Source: Phaeobacter cretensis (lineage in GTDB: Bacteria; Pseudomonadota; Alphaproteobacteria; Rhodobacterales; Rhodobacteraceae). Taken from it: a stretch of 64,000 nucleotides of DNA. Position numbers and translations under genes: made by a program. Position 1 is the stretch's first letter. Each line of letters begins with the position of its first letter. The notes below the pieces were generated by a model. It did no database searches. It was not told the DNA's origin and worked only from the letters and a program-made list of their open reading frames with translations. Where the stretch lies: the NCBI RefSeq assembly GCF_047372505.1, contig NZ_JBKBEU010000001.1, positions 310,001 through 374,000 on the forward strand, written 5' to 3'. Shown piece by piece: positions 1 to 9,152 of the stretch.

Positions 1-527
1 CAACCGCCCTGAAGCCGAGTGTCATCACGAAATTCATAGTAATGCGCCGCCAGCATCAGCACCGCTTGCGCCAGATCCCCCGGAAGCGCTGACCAACTGT
101 TGGCCATTCCGGCACGCATCAGGATACGCGCATCTCCACCAGTTTCGATTGCAGGCAGCGCGCCCCCAACGGGGCGGAGCCGCGGTTGCTGGCTGTCGGG
201 TTCCAAATGGTAGCGCGCGCTGTCCAGCAGATTTTCATCCCCAGATGCTGCCACAATTATTACCGATTGGATCAGTTGCACTGGTGCCAGTGGGAGCGCC
301 TGCACTTGTGGATCGCGCCAGGCTGTGACGCTCATCAAAAAATCCCGCGCCAGCAACACCTTGCCGGTTCGCGCTTCGATTGCGGCAATGGCTGCACGCA
401 AGAAGCTGATCAACACCGCATCCTGTAGACCCGCCTCGTCAAACCCGGTGCCCAGACGCAGATGCGCCTTGAACGCCTCTTGCGGCAGAACCGCCTCTGG
501 CACCGGTGTCACTTCACTCAACATCAT
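1..527 (-). CDS. GTA head-tail adaptor (gp6-like), 3' end cut by window edge
   Basis: The minus-strand reading frame opens at one of two adjacent ATG codons (527 or 524) and stays open to the window edge for about 175 codons, so the C-terminus is missing. The N-terminus reads MMLSEVTPVPEAVLPQ, followed by helices such as ISFLRAAIAAIEARTG and a later LMLAAHYYEFRDD. This is the pattern of phage gp6-like head-tail connector proteins. It lies directly downstream of the major capsid gene on the same strand, which is the position of gp6, the head-tail adaptor, in the Rhodobacter capsulatus GTA. Family assignment rests on position plus general sequence pattern. The frame itself is convincing because it uses the whole stretch without a stop. 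Confidence 0.72.
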   Translation of the reverse strand, partial: MMLSEVTPVPEAVLPQEAFKAHLRLGTGFDEAGLQDAVLISFLRAAIAAIEARTGKVLLARDFLMSVTAWRDPQVQALPLAPVQLIQSVIIVAASGDENLLDSARYHLEPDSQQPRLRPVGGALPAIETGGDARILMRAGMANSWSALPGDLAQAVLMLAAHYYEFRDDTRLQGG

Positions 528-707
528 GTTTTCACTCCAACGGCTAATCTTTGGGGTCTGCTCTTGCTGGCTTTGCGGAATGGATCCGGGGCGGATGCGC
601 GCCGGGCTGCTGCCGCATGACGGAAGGGAAGCAGCTGGACGACAGTGGCCTGTGGGCGCACATCCGCAGGCGGAACCGGGCTGCCGGTTCCGTCATCGGT
701 CCAAACG

Positions 708-1892
708 TTAGCTCAGGCCGAATTTCAGGAGTTTGATGGCCGCAAAGTCACTGACATCCCCACCGACGCGTTTTGTGGCATAGAACAGCACATGTGGCTT
801 GGCGCTGAAGGGATCGCGCAGCACCCGCAGATCGGGGCGTTCTGCGATGGTGTAACCGGCTGCAAAGTCACCAAAGGCAACCGCATAGCCGTTCACATCC
901 GCGTCGGGCATGTCTTCGGCGACAACCACGCGATACCCCATAAGCCGCGCAGGCTCCGCCGCTGCCAACCCATCCGACCACAGGAACCGACCATCGCCGT
1001 CCTTTAGCTTGCGCAGCACACCGGCGGTTTTTGAGTTCATGACAAAGCTGGCATTGGCCCGATATTGCGCTCCGAGTGAATAAACAAGTTCAACAATCGC
1101 ATCCCCATCGCCGATTTCACCCTCGACCCCGGTAGTGACATAGCCGATATTACCCCAGCTCCAACTCTCGTTGTCGATGACCGGATGATAGAGAATGCCG
1201 GTGGGCTTATCATTGCCGTCACCATTGATGAAAGAGGCCGCCTCCGCACGGGAAAATTTGTCGGCGATCCTGCTGGCCAGCCAACCCTCGATGTCAAAGG
1301 CGCTGTCATCCAGGAGACGTTGCGACGCTTTGGGCAGGGCGCTGAGTTCATGCAGTGGAATGGTGATCCGATCGATCACCGGAGTTGTGGTTTCGGCAAC
1401 CGGTGTCACCTCATTCGCCCAGCCATGACCGATATCCCCGTGATCGATCAGCACGTCATAGGATGTGGCCTCCAACGTCACCACCGACGCCACTGCGCGG
1501 ATCGAGGCAGTGCTTGTCAGTACCGATTTGACGCTCTCAGCGGTTTGTGGATCTACGAGGTAACCCCCATCACCATTGACGGTGGTTCCCATCGCCTTGG
1601 CATCGAGATCAAGCCCGCGCAGCGCGGCGTCATCACCGGAGCGCAGATAGGAATCAAAGGCTTTTTGATGGGGGGCACCGCCAGGCTCAGCAGCGGCCAG
1701 AGGGGGACGAGTGGCAAAGTGGGATTTGCGATCCAGCATGGTCATACGCTCTTCTGATTGTTTCAGTTTCAGGGAAATTTCGTCTTTGAACCCGTTGAAA
1801 TTTTGCATAAATTCCGCGACAGCCTGTTTGACCTCCTGTGGTGCGGCTTGTGAGGTAACGTCCGGGTTAGCGTTGGATTGCGATTGGCTCAT
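708..1892 (-). CDS. Major capsid protein, HK97 family (GTA gp5)
   Basis: This 394-residue protein forms the icosahedral head shell of the GTA particle. Residues 1-70 are charged and helical, as expected for the delta/scaffold domain removed by the prohead protease. The rest fits the HK97 capsid fold, with an internal GDGGYLVDPQTAESV segment typical of phage major capsids and an ATKRVGGDV near the C-terminus. The preceding gene is the matching protease and the portal lies further upstream, which is the canonical HK97/GTA order. All genes of this cluster run on the minus strand with short gaps, consistent with one late operon. Length and order match the R. capsulatus GTA capsid gene. Confidence 0.93.
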   Translation of the reverse strand: MSQSQSNANPDVTSQAAPQEVKQAVAEFMQNFNGFKDEISLKLKQSEERMTMLDRKSHFATRPPLAAAEPGGAPHQKAFDSYLRSGDDAALRGLDLDAKAMGTTVNGDGGYLVDPQTAESVKSVLTSTASIRAVASVVTLEATSYDVLIDHGDIGHGWANEVTPVAETTTPVIDRITIPLHELSALPKASQRLLDDSAFDIEGWLASRIADKFSRAEAASFINGDGNDKPTGILYHPVIDNESWSWGNIGYVTTGVEGEIGDGDAIVELVYSLGAQYRANASFVMNSKTAGVLRKLKDGDGRFLWSDGLAAAEPARLMGYRVVVAEDMPDADVNGYAVAFGDFAAGYTIAERPDLRVLRDPFSAKPHVLFYATKRVGGDVSDFAAIKLLKFGLS

Positions 1893-1972
1893 CTGTCTCT
1901 CCTTTGGTGTCTGATGTCGGTTGGAAAGGACGCGGGGTGGCTTAGCTCAGGCCGACATTGGCGCCGCTGAAA

Positions 1973-2590
1973 TCAAGTATGCGGCGTCAAGCTGGCGCCA
2001 CTGCGCAACAGGTCAATCACCTCTCGCCATATCTGCGCAGTCTCGCTCAGGTCGGTTTCCAGAACCTCGGAACCATCCGATTTTGTGGCACCTGCAGGCT
2101 GCGAGGCGGCCGTAACACGCGCCGATGGCAGCATCGGAAATGTCACCAAAGACACCTCCCAAAGATCCAGTTCGCAGAGCGACCGACCGCCTCCCTTGCG
2201 GGGCGTAGCCCGGCGTGTGCGATAACCAATGGACAGACCATCAAGCGCCCCTGCCGCGATCAACGCCGCAGCTTCAGCGCCTTTTTGGGTGCGGGTCAGA
2301 ATGCGGCCTTTGACGTGCAGGCCGCGGGCATCTTCATGCACTGCGTCCCAGAGGCCGATGGGCTGCGCGGGGTCATGTTGCCACAACATTTTAACTGCGA
2401 CCCCCGATTTAGCGAGACGACTGAGCGACGCCTGATACGCTCCCGGCTGCACCAAATCTCCGCCACCGTCGACGCACCCAAAGAGGCTGGCATAGCCGCT
2501 GATGGTGACCGTGGCGTCAGTCTCATCGCCAATGGTCAAATCTTCGCCGAAGCGCGCGAATTTATGTTCCAGATGCATATCGGATTGCAT
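1973..2590 (-). CDS. HK97-family prohead protease (GTA gp4)
   Basis: A 205-residue serine protease of the HK97 prohead protease family (peptidase family S78), which trims the capsid N-terminal domain during head maturation. Family features that can be seen are GYASLFGCVDGGGDLVQPGA near residues 30-50, KMLWQHDP around residue 70 containing the catalytic-type histidine, and LDGLSIGYRTRRA around residue 115 carrying the serine. Its position between portal and capsid is standard. The sequence ends ASLTPHT. About 80 bp separate it from the capsid gene. Confidence 0.9.
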   Translation of the reverse strand: MQSDMHLEHKFARFGEDLTIGDETDATVTISGYASLFGCVDGGGDLVQPGAYQASLSRLAKSGVAVKMLWQHDPAQPIGLWDAVHEDARGLHVKGRILTRTQKGAEAAALIAAGALDGLSIGYRTRRATPRKGGGRSLCELDLWEVSLVTFPMLPSARVTAASQPAGATKSDGSEVLETDLSETAQIWREVIDLLRSGASLTPHT

Positions 2591-2624
2591 TAGCCTCTCC
2601 CCTTATCACGTTGAATTAATTGCC

Positions 2625-2843
2625 TTACTGAACTACTATAAATGACTGAAATGCCTGAGCTAAAATCACGGCAGCCACACCGTACACAGTGAGCCAGAGG
2701 CGTTTTTCCATCCGCTCCATCATCATCTCCAAACGGTCGAGACGCCTGTCCATTGCCTCTTTTTGTATTTCGGAGATGCGTTCATGCGCGCTGAGCCTCA
2801 GCCCTGGCGAACATTCAAACGGCGGGATCGGTATCTCAGTCAT
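2625..2843 (-). CDS. Small GTA head-formation protein with coiled coil and one TM segment
   Basis: A 72-residue protein starting MTEIPIPPFECSPGLRLS. Its middle is a strongly helical, charged stretch (EAMDRRLDRLEMMMERMEKR) and its C-terminus is a single hydrophobic segment (LWLTVYGVAAVILAQAFQ). The gene sits between portal and protease, where Rhodobacteraceae GTA clusters carry a small gene (gp3.5/rcc01685-like, named head formation protein). An ATG four codons upstream at 2855 is possible. I prefer 2843, which overlaps the portal stop by only 8 bp. The biochemical role is not established from the sequence. Confidence 0.75.
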   Translation of the reverse strand: MTEIPIPPFECSPGLRLSAHERISEIQKEAMDRRLDRLEMMMERMEKRLWLTVYGVAAVILAQAFQSFIVVQ

Positions 2844-4029
2844 CACCCTGTGCATCCTCTTGCGGAGGGAGCCCCAGAAGGGTGCGTTTTTCAGCAGCGG
2901 TCAGGAAATCGGCGCTGGCGACACGGCGCCATTGCGCCTCACGTTCAGACGCTAGCGCGGGCACCTGATCAAGATCTGGCTTTAGGGTCACAGCCGCTCC
3001 CTGGTATCGTGACAACCACTCTGACAGAGCTGCCGTGACACGGGTCACAAGGGGTAGCACTGTTAAGCGGAAAAAGGCGCGATTGGCTTCCTGATAGTTG
3101 GCATAGGTCGCATCTCCGGGCAGGCCGAGCAGCATCGGCGGCACCCCAAAAGCCAGTGCAATTTCACGGGCGGCCGCGTCCTTGGTCTGGTGGAATTCCA
3201 TATCCGACGGTGAAAACCCCATCGGTTTCCAATCCAGTCCACCTTCCAGAACCATCGGGCGACCAGCGTTTCGCGCACCTTGAAAATTCATTTCTATTTC
3301 GTCGCTTAGACGCCGAAACTGATCTTCCGCCATCAAGCCCTGACCATCGCTACCGCTCCAGACCAGTGCGCCTGATGGGCGGGCTGCATTGTCCAGCAAC
3401 GCCTTGGACCAGCGCGAGGCGGACGTATGCACATCCACGGCCATGGCCGCCGCTTGCATCGGTGACAACCCGTAGTGATCATCCTGTGGGTGAAAATTAC
3501 GCAGATGACAGATCGGCGCGCAGGGCATGGTGACATCAAAGCGATGCTTGCGACCCGACACACTGTAATCATAGGCGACTGGCCAGCCGTCGCTGCCAGG
3601 CACCACGGTCATCCGATCAGGCCGCAACACGTGGAGCTCAACCGGCAGCGCCGCACCCGCGTTCGCATCAACAACTGCTTCGACATAGGCGTTGCCCGAC
3701 AGAAGAAGGTGGCCAAACAATGCTTCAAGCAACTCTGCCCGGCCCTGCGCCGCATTCGGGCGTGCCAGAAGCGCCAGCAGCGGATGGCTGTCATACCGCT
3801 GCTGCCCGTCCTGTAGCACCAGTGGCAGCGCCGCGGCGGCCTCGGTGATCATCTTTACAGAGCGGTAGCCCACCGGATTGCCTGCAAAACCGCTACGCGT
3901 CAGCGAGCTGCTGTCACGAGGGCTCCAGCCTGTGCCACCGGTGCTGCCATGCCAGGCCACCACACGGGCAGCGGCGCTTGCCTTGGTTTCATCGGGCTGT
4001 TGCTTGCGCCGCAGGAGGTCAAAGACCAT
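2836..4029 (-). CDS. Phage portal protein, HK97 family (GTA gp3)
   Basis: This 397-residue portal forms the dodecameric ring through which DNA enters the head. Recognisable parts include SVKMITEAAAALPLVLQDG in the N-terminal third, LSGNAYVEAVVD, GLSPMQAAAMAVDVH in the clip region, and FGVPPMLLGLPGDATYANYQEANRAFF, which is characteristic of HK97-type portals. It is encoded after the large terminase on the same strand, but a 190-bp gap with a hairpin separates the two. The C-terminal codons overlap the small head-formation gene. Confidence 0.93.
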   Translation of the reverse strand: MVFDLLRRKQQPDETKASAAARVVAWHGSTGGTGWSPRDSSSLTRSGFAGNPVGYRSVKMITEAAAALPLVLQDGQQRYDSHPLLALLARPNAAQGRAELLEALFGHLLLSGNAYVEAVVDANAGAALPVELHVLRPDRMTVVPGSDGWPVAYDYSVSGRKHRFDVTMPCAPICHLRNFHPQDDHYGLSPMQAAAMAVDVHTSASRWSKALLDNAARPSGALVWSGSDGQGLMAEDQFRRLSDEIEMNFQGARNAGRPMVLEGGLDWKPMGFSPSDMEFHQTKDAAAREIALAFGVPPMLLGLPGDATYANYQEANRAFFRLTVLPLVTRVTAALSEWLSRYQGAAVTLKPDLDQVPALASEREAQWRRVASADFLTAAEKRTLLGLPPQEDAQGDD

Positions 4030-4159
4030 GGGCCACTCCTTTGATTGAAGGGGGCGAACTCTGCCCCTGTTTGCTGAGATCCTTTATGACGTCTGGATTT
4101 GAATAAGATTTGAGCGAGGCGTGCGCAGGGCGTGCAACACCTCACCCAAACCATTGGCA

Positions 4160-4192
4160 CCCAACAAGAAACGCCCGCAGAATGCGGGCGTT
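4160..4192 (-). terminator. Intrinsic-terminator-like hairpin inside the GTA operon, between gp2 and gp3
   Basis: A perfect 10-bp stem (4170-4179 with 4183-4192, AACGCCCGCA pairing TGCGGGCGTT) closes a 3-nt loop. Read on the minus strand it is followed by TTTCTTGTTGG, a moderate U-rich tail. It sits 30 bp after the terminase stop and 140 bp before the portal start. Confidence 0.6.
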
Positions 4193-4221
4193 CCGTGATG
4201 TTCGTCGATACGTGTCGCGCG

Positions 4222-5565
4222 TTACAACATGCGTGCGCGAGGCCTTCGGTGGTGGCTGACGGGCGCCAGTATCAGCTCATGAATCGCCCAGACCAGTGCA
4301 TCCAGCCGGTCGGGCGACCCCTGCCCCAGGTAGCCGCGCGGCGTCATCTGGCAGAGCTGGTCCTCGAGCGCGCCAAGCCCCGGCAAATGACGCACCCGAC
4401 CCTGTTCATACAGTGCCGCGACCGGTTCGGCACGCGCGCCCTTCCCGCGGCTGGCGTGCAGCGCTTTAAAGGGGACCAGCGGGTCGATCTGACGCAACAG
4501 ACTTTCGACCAATGCGCCCCCTTGGTTGACCTCAGCCACCACGCGATCAGCGCCGCTCCGCTCACGCGCATCAATGACAGCCTGCGCCCAGGTGAGCGGA
4601 CCAACGCCCTGTAGCGTACGATCAGCCAGCACATAGGCGCACCAGTCCTGTGGAGGTCCTGACAGCGTTGCGCCGACCACAACGATACCGCAGGCGTCGG
4701 ATTGTTTACCCGCGCTGACGGCTGGATCGACGGCAACAACAACCCGATCCAGTGTTGGGGCCTTGGCAATCTGCGCCGCGACAAGCCCCGCGTTGGTCCA
4801 AAGCGCACCATCGACGTCCTGCAACAAGATCCCGTCCAACTCTTGACGGCCAAGTCGGGAGCCTGCGTAGCGGCTGCGCACCTCTTGCAGAAACGACGCC
4901 GCGAGATTGGCGCGATTCGCCTCTGTTGCGGCATGGGTCTGCACCGTGGAAGGGCTGGCCAGAAGGTTACGCAACACTGCAACGTTGCGCGGTGTTGTGG
5001 TGACGCAAACGCGCGGATCCTGCCCAAGCCGCAGTGCAAATTGCAGCATATCCCAGCTATCTTGCCCGCGTTTCCATTTGGCCAATTCATCCGCCCAGGC
5101 CGCATCGAACTGCGGCCCGCGCAAACCTTCAGGATCATGGGCAGAAAACGCTTGTGCAGTGGCACCATTGGGCCAGGTCAGCCGTCTTTCACTGCTTTTC
5201 CACGTGGGCCTCCGGTCTGGAGGCGTACAGGCGAGGATACCGCTGTCACCGTTGACCATGACATCACGCACCTGATCATAGGTCTCGCCCAGCAAGGCGA
5301 TGCGGCAGGCCCGGCCAGCGGACAGGGGTGTTGCCCCTTCGACCAAGTTACGCACCCATTCTGCACCGGCCCGGGTTTTTCCAGCGCCACGACCTCCCAG
5401 AATGACCCAACTGCGCCAGTCGCCTGATGGGGGCACTTGGTGCGGCAGCGCCCAAAGACCAAAGAGATAGGGCAGCGCACAGAGGTCATGGTCGCTCAGC
5501 TGGTCCAGAAACTGTCGCTGTATTAAGGCTGGCGCGCAGGCGAGCCAGTCGGTCTTCGATTTCAA
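4222..5565 (-). CDS. GTA large terminase, ATPase/nuclease (gp2)
   Basis: The packaging motor of the GTA. The Walker A motif GGRGAGKT follows WVILGGRGAGKTRAGAEW, and an ATPase-type FDAAWADELAKWKRG acidic segment lies downstream. The C-terminal half shows VVVAVDPAVSAG, the first acidic patch of the RNase H-like nuclease. The conserved GTA N-terminus (LCALPYLFGLWALPHQ) requires a start inside the preceding gene. The best candidate is TTG at 5565, preceded by AGAGG. The frame is open further to a GTG at 5652, and another GTG lies at 5613. No ATG is available in frame, so the start is uncertain. The overlap with the small terminase gene is about 80 bp. Confidence 0.9.
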   Translation of the reverse strand: MKSKTDWLACAPALIQRQFLDQLSDHDLCALPYLFGLWALPHQVPPSGDWRSWVILGGRGAGKTRAGAEWVRNLVEGATPLSAGRACRIALLGETYDQVRDVMVNGDSGILACTPPDRRPTWKSSERRLTWPNGATAQAFSAHDPEGLRGPQFDAAWADELAKWKRGQDSWDMLQFALRLGQDPRVCVTTTPRNVAVLRNLLASPSTVQTHAATEANRANLAASFLQEVRSRYAGSRLGRQELDGILLQDVDGALWTNAGLVAAQIAKAPTLDRVVVAVDPAVSAGKQSDACGIVVVGATLSGPPQDWCAYVLADRTLQGVGPLTWAQAVIDARERSGADRVVAEVNQGGALVESLLRQIDPLVPFKALHASRGKGARAEPVAALYEQGRVRHLPGLGALEDQLCQMTPRGYLGQGSPDRLDALVWAIHELILAPVSHHRRPRARML

Positions 5566-5827
5566 TCCGGGCAGCCTCTGTGTCGAGACCGGCAGCGGAC
5601 TTGTGTTGTTCACTCTGTTCGACAAGGGTTTTCTCCACTTTCTGGCTGTCACGGATCAGGCTTTCCAGTTTGGCAATGCGCGGACCGGCGCCCGCGCCGT
5701 CTTCATCTGCGCTAAGGCGTTCGAGCATCTGTTCTGCCTCCTGACGGAGTCGTTCGATGGAATTGTGAAGGGAGAAGAGAAGATCGGCGGTTTTAGAACG
5801 CCGGTCTTCCGGGGTGTAGCGTGTCAT
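5486..5827 (-). CDS. GTA small terminase-like protein (gp1)
   Basis: A 113-residue, strongly helical protein starting MTRYTPEDRRSKTADLLFSL, with long charged helices (QEAEQMLERLSADEDG, RIEIEDRLARLRASLN). It is the first gene of the GTA operon. In R. capsulatus the equivalent gp1 has been identified as the small terminase, which works with the large terminase in packaging. The frame extends upstream to 5875, but those residues are arginine-rich and unlike the family. The stop at 5486-5488 lies well inside the large terminase gene in another frame. Confidence 0.72.
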   Translation of the reverse strand: MTRYTPEDRRSKTADLLFSLHNSIERLRQEAEQMLERLSADEDGAGAGPRIAKLESLIRDSQKVEKTLVEQSEQHKSAAGLDTEAARIEIEDRLARLRASLNTATVSGPAERP

Positions 5828-6063
5828 AGATCGGAGCCTCAGATTGATGGGTCTCCGTCGTCGAAAAGACAGCACAACATAACGGCCACGCGCGGCATGT
5901 CAGCACGTGGCAGGTCGGGTTCTGTCTTTTTCCAGCTGCATCGTGAGACTGACACAGATCGGCGTAAAAGTCAAAGTCACCCACCTATGGAGACGTGCGC
6001 AACCTGCCGTATTTGTTAAGCAATCTCGCCACATCCCTACCAGGCAGTTAACAGGACAGTTCA

Positions 6064-6094
6064 TGAAAAAAAGGGACGCCGAAGCGCCCCTTTC
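6064..6094 (-). terminator. Terminator after mltG, before the GTA operon
   Basis: On the minus strand a 10-bp stem (6084-6093 with 6070-6079, one G-U pair) closes a UUCG tetraloop and is followed by a run of six Ts. It lies 30 bp after the mltG stop, so the GTA genes downstream probably have their own promoter between about 5830 and 6063. Confidence 0.85.
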
Positions 6095-6121
6095 CAATAG
6101 TTTCTAGTCACCGCTTTGCGA

Positions 6122-7276
6122 TCAGTTGCTGTTGCGCTGCGCTTCGATCTCACGCCATTTCGCAACATTGCGGTTATGTTCATCCAAGGTAACGGCAAAA
6201 GCGTGACCTCCGGTGCCATCAGCTACGAAGAACAGGTAATCGCCCTGATCCGGGTCTATAGCCGCCATAAGGCTCGCCATGCCGGGATTGGCGATAGGGG
6301 TCGGCGGCAGCCCTTCGATCACATAGGTATTCCACGGTGTTGCACGGCGCAGCTCGCTCTGGCGCAAACCTCGGCCAAGGACTCCTTCGCCCTTGGTAAC
6401 GCCATAGATCACCGTCGGGTCCGTCTGCAGCCGCATACCGCGATTGAGACGATTGGTGAAAACAGAGGCGACTTGAGGCCGTTCCTCGGCCACACCGGTT
6501 TCCTTTTCGATGATCGACGCGAGGATCAGCATCTCTTCCGGGCTTGTAACAGCCGCACGATCCGAACGGCTCTCCCAGGCGGCATTGATGCGCAGCAGCT
6601 GCCGCTCTTGCATTTCGGCCAGTATCGTGGCGCGATCATCACCCGGTGTGACCTCATAGCTGTCCGGCGCAAGCATCCCCTCAGCGGGGCGCTCACCGGC
6701 ATCACCGTCAAGGATATCCATCGCCTTCAGCGATTCCACCACCTGCCAGCTGGTTACACCTTCAGCAAGCGCGATCCGGTAGCGGGTATCCGCGTCGGCC
6801 CGCTTCTCTTCGTAGACCGCGGGCACCTCATCGGTACCAGGCACGAATTCCGCACGCTCGACAAAACGGTTGGTAGCAGGATCCAGCTCACGCACCTCGG
6901 CCAACACGCGGGTCACCCCAACGCGGTAGACGATTTCAGTGCCACAGCTGCTCGCGCCGCCACGGGTGATCTGATCAACGATGTCTTCCATCGAAGCACC
7001 AGCGGCCACCAGATAGCTGCCGGCCTTCAGCTGTGCTGCCTTCTCCGCGTAACGCACGCCGACACGAAAGAGCGGGCCAGAGTTGATCGCACCCTGCTCT
7101 TCCAAATTGCGACTGACCCGCGACATATTCGACCCCGAGGGCACACGCAGACAAATCGCACTCTCCAACGGGCCTTCAGTGGTGTATTGCGACTGCCCCC
7201 ATAGGATCACGCCGCCCAGAAGGAACAGCAGCACCACAAGGACGGTCAGCATATTAGAAGCGAGGCTTCGCCACAT
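6122..7276 (-). CDS. mltG: Endolytic murein transglycosylase MltG (YceG)
   Basis: A 384-residue membrane-anchored lytic transglycosylase that cleaves nascent glycan strands and sets their length. An N-terminal TM segment (NMLTVLVVLLFLLGGVILW) anchors it. The C-terminal YceG domain contains ILASIIEKETG with the catalytic glutamate, and RGMRLQTDPTVIYG, both family signatures. It follows fabF with a TGATG overlap, so the two are translationally coupled. FabF-mltG linkage and a GTA cluster downstream are common in Rhodobacteraceae. Confidence 0.95.
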   Translation of the reverse strand: MWRSLASNMLTVLVVLLFLLGGVILWGQSQYTTEGPLESAICLRVPSGSNMSRVSRNLEEQGAINSGPLFRVGVRYAEKAAQLKAGSYLVAAGASMEDIVDQITRGGASSCGTEIVYRVGVTRVLAEVRELDPATNRFVERAEFVPGTDEVPAVYEEKRADADTRYRIALAEGVTSWQVVESLKAMDILDGDAGERPAEGMLAPDSYEVTPGDDRATILAEMQERQLLRINAAWESRSDRAAVTSPEEMLILASIIEKETGVAEERPQVASVFTNRLNRGMRLQTDPTVIYGVTKGEGVLGRGLRQSELRRATPWNTYVIEGLPPTPIANPGMASLMAAIDPDQGDYLFFVADGTGGHAFAVTLDEHNRNVAKWREIEAQRNSN

Positions 7277-8550
7277 CAGTCAGGCTTTCCAAACAGGACC
7301 GACGCGTTCGTGCCGCCAAAGCCGAAGGAATTCGACAGTGCAACATTGATCTCACGCTCACGCTTTGCGTTCGGGGCCAGATCAACAGCTGTTTCCACCG
7401 CCGGATTATCAAGATTGATGGTTGGCGGTGCCACCTGATCGCGGATCGCCAGAATTGAGAAAATCGCCTCGATCGCGCCAGCCGCACCAAGCAGGTGACC
7501 GGTGGCCGATTTCGTGGACGACATCGTGACCTTGCCAGCGGCATCACCTAGCATCCGCTCAACAGCGCCCAATTCGATGGTGTCGGCCATCGTGGATGTG
7601 CCATGGGCGTTGATGTAATCGATGTCTTTGGGCTCAAGACCGGCGTTGGCCAGCGCCGCCCGCATGGAACGTTCGCCACCTTCGCCGTCTTCTGACGGTG
7701 CAGTTATGTGATAGGCATCGCCAGAGAGACCATAGCCCAGAACTTCGGCATAGATCTTCGCACCACGGGCCTTTGCGTGCTCGTAGTCTTCCAGAACCAC
7801 AATGCCAGCGCCTTCGCCCATTACGAAGCCGTCACGGTCAGCGTCATAGGGGCGCGAAGCCGCCTTGGGGTCATCGGCGCGCTTTGTCGACAGCGCTTTA
7901 CAGGCGTTGAAACCCGCGATCCCGATTTCACAGATCGCCGCCTCGGCACCACCTGCAACCATGACATCCGCGTCGCCGGATTTGATCAGCCGTGCCGCAT
8001 CACCAATGGCATGGGCACCAGTGGAACAGGCGGTGACAACCGAATGGTTTGGGCCCTTGAAACCGAAACGGATCGAGACCTGACCGGAAATCAGGTTGAT
8101 CAACGCGCCCGGAATAAAGAAGGGGGAGACCCGGCGCGGGCCTTTTTCCTTAATCATCACGGCTGTATCAGCAATCGAGCTCAGCCCGCCGATGCCAGAG
8201 CCGATCATAACGCCGGTGCGCATACGGTCCTCGTCGCTCTCAGGCGTCCAGCCTGCATCCCGCACTGCCATATCGGCGGCAGCAATGCCATAGAGGATGA
8301 AGTCGTCGATCTTTTTCTGATCTTTCTTCACCACCCAGTCATCTGCGTTGAAGGTTCCTTCGCTGCCGTCACCGCGTGGGACCTCACAAGCATAGGTCGT
8401 TGTGACACCGCTTTCGATCGTATCAAAATGCGTAATTGGGCCTGCCCCGGACTGTCCGTCCAGCAACCGCGACCAGCTTTCTTCGACGCCACTTGCCAGC
8501 GGCGTGACCAGGCCCAGTCCGGTAACTACTACTCGACGCATTTCTTGCAC
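7276..8550 (-). CDS. fabF: Beta-ketoacyl-ACP synthase II
   Basis: A 424-residue condensing enzyme that elongates acyl-ACP with malonyl-ACP in fatty acid synthesis. The catalytic cysteine is Cys175 in VVTACSTGAHAIG. The two active-site histidines are in INAHGTSTMADT and SATGHLLGAAGAIEA, and the glycine-rich end NSFGFGGTNASVLFG is present. Length is normal. It is encoded on the same strand as acpP, fabG and fabD but in a separate unit, with the HisA-like gene between. It overlaps mltG by one base. Confidence 0.97.
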   Translation of the reverse strand: MQEMRRVVVTGLGLVTPLASGVEESWSRLLDGQSGAGPITHFDTIESGVTTTYACEVPRGDGSEGTFNADDWVVKKDQKKIDDFILYGIAAADMAVRDAGWTPESDEDRMRTGVMIGSGIGGLSSIADTAVMIKEKGPRRVSPFFIPGALINLISGQVSIRFGFKGPNHSVVTACSTGAHAIGDAARLIKSGDADVMVAGGAEAAICEIGIAGFNACKALSTKRADDPKAASRPYDADRDGFVMGEGAGIVVLEDYEHAKARGAKIYAEVLGYGLSGDAYHITAPSEDGEGGERSMRAALANAGLEPKDIDYINAHGTSTMADTIELGAVERMLGDAAGKVTMSSTKSATGHLLGAAGAIEAIFSILAIRDQVAPPTINLDNPAVETAVDLAPNAKREREINVALSNSFGFGGTNASVLFGKPD

Positions 8551-9079
8551 TCCTTTGCCTCAGCAATTTGTCCCCAAATAGCTTGGATTAGCGCATAGGC
8601 GCAAGAGCCGGAACACGGATGCGGTTTTGCGCAGATTTGATGACACTCTTAGATTGCAGTTAACTCGATCAAGGTACCTTTGAATTGTGCCTGGTTCGTA
8701 CTCCTCTGCCGGTTCATATCCGACACAGGCAATTGGCTGGCACGCGGTGCCCGGTGGTAGGGCACTTGATCTAAGTTTGCGGTAGTTTGGGCATCGCATA
8801 AATGGTGCATTTTGTTCTTGTTTGAACGCCCTACGCTGTTGGATTTTGGTCTGCGAAGGGGCTTGCGGACGGCACACCGCGCCCCTTCGCGCATATATTC
8901 TATCAGCAATCCGGTTTTGGGTATTGTTAGGTTAACTCCCGGAATTCAGACCGTTTTAGAAAGCGGAAGATAGCCCGACTGGGATGTGTTCAACGACGGA
9001 AATTGCTAACAAGGTTGCCTCGGAGGGCTGGCGGTGAGTGGCGAAAACCAGCGATGTCGAGTGCGAACAAGTAGGGCAA
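8551..9079. other. Intergenic region upstream of fabF, no gene seen
   Basis: About 530 bp between the hisA-like terminator and fabF. The short open frames here lack a ribosome binding site and any recognisable sequence. It must contain the fabF-mltG promoter, but I could not identify it. Confidence 0.4.
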
Positions 9080-9122
9080 TAAATACAAATGGGCTGCGCA
9101 GTCTTGCAACCACGCAACCCAA
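9080..9122 (-). terminator. Probable terminator of the hisA-like gene
   Basis: On the minus strand GGGTTGCG (9120-9113) can pair with CGCAGCCC (9098-9091, one G-U pair), followed by ATTTGTATTTATT. It lies 30 bp after the stop codon. The loop is long (14 nt), so confidence is moderate. Confidence 0.5.
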
Positions 9123-9152
9123 TTATCTAAGCAATGGCGGCAATGCGCTGAT

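Noticed and set aside
5178..5489. Frame starting at the ATGA of the gp1 stop
   Set aside because: It looks like a coupled start but is in the wrong frame for the terminase Walker A motif and encodes nothing recognisable.
6116..7204. 362-codon plus-strand frame over mltG
   Set aside because: Antisense shadow. MltG motifs and the TGATG link to fabF are on the minus strand.
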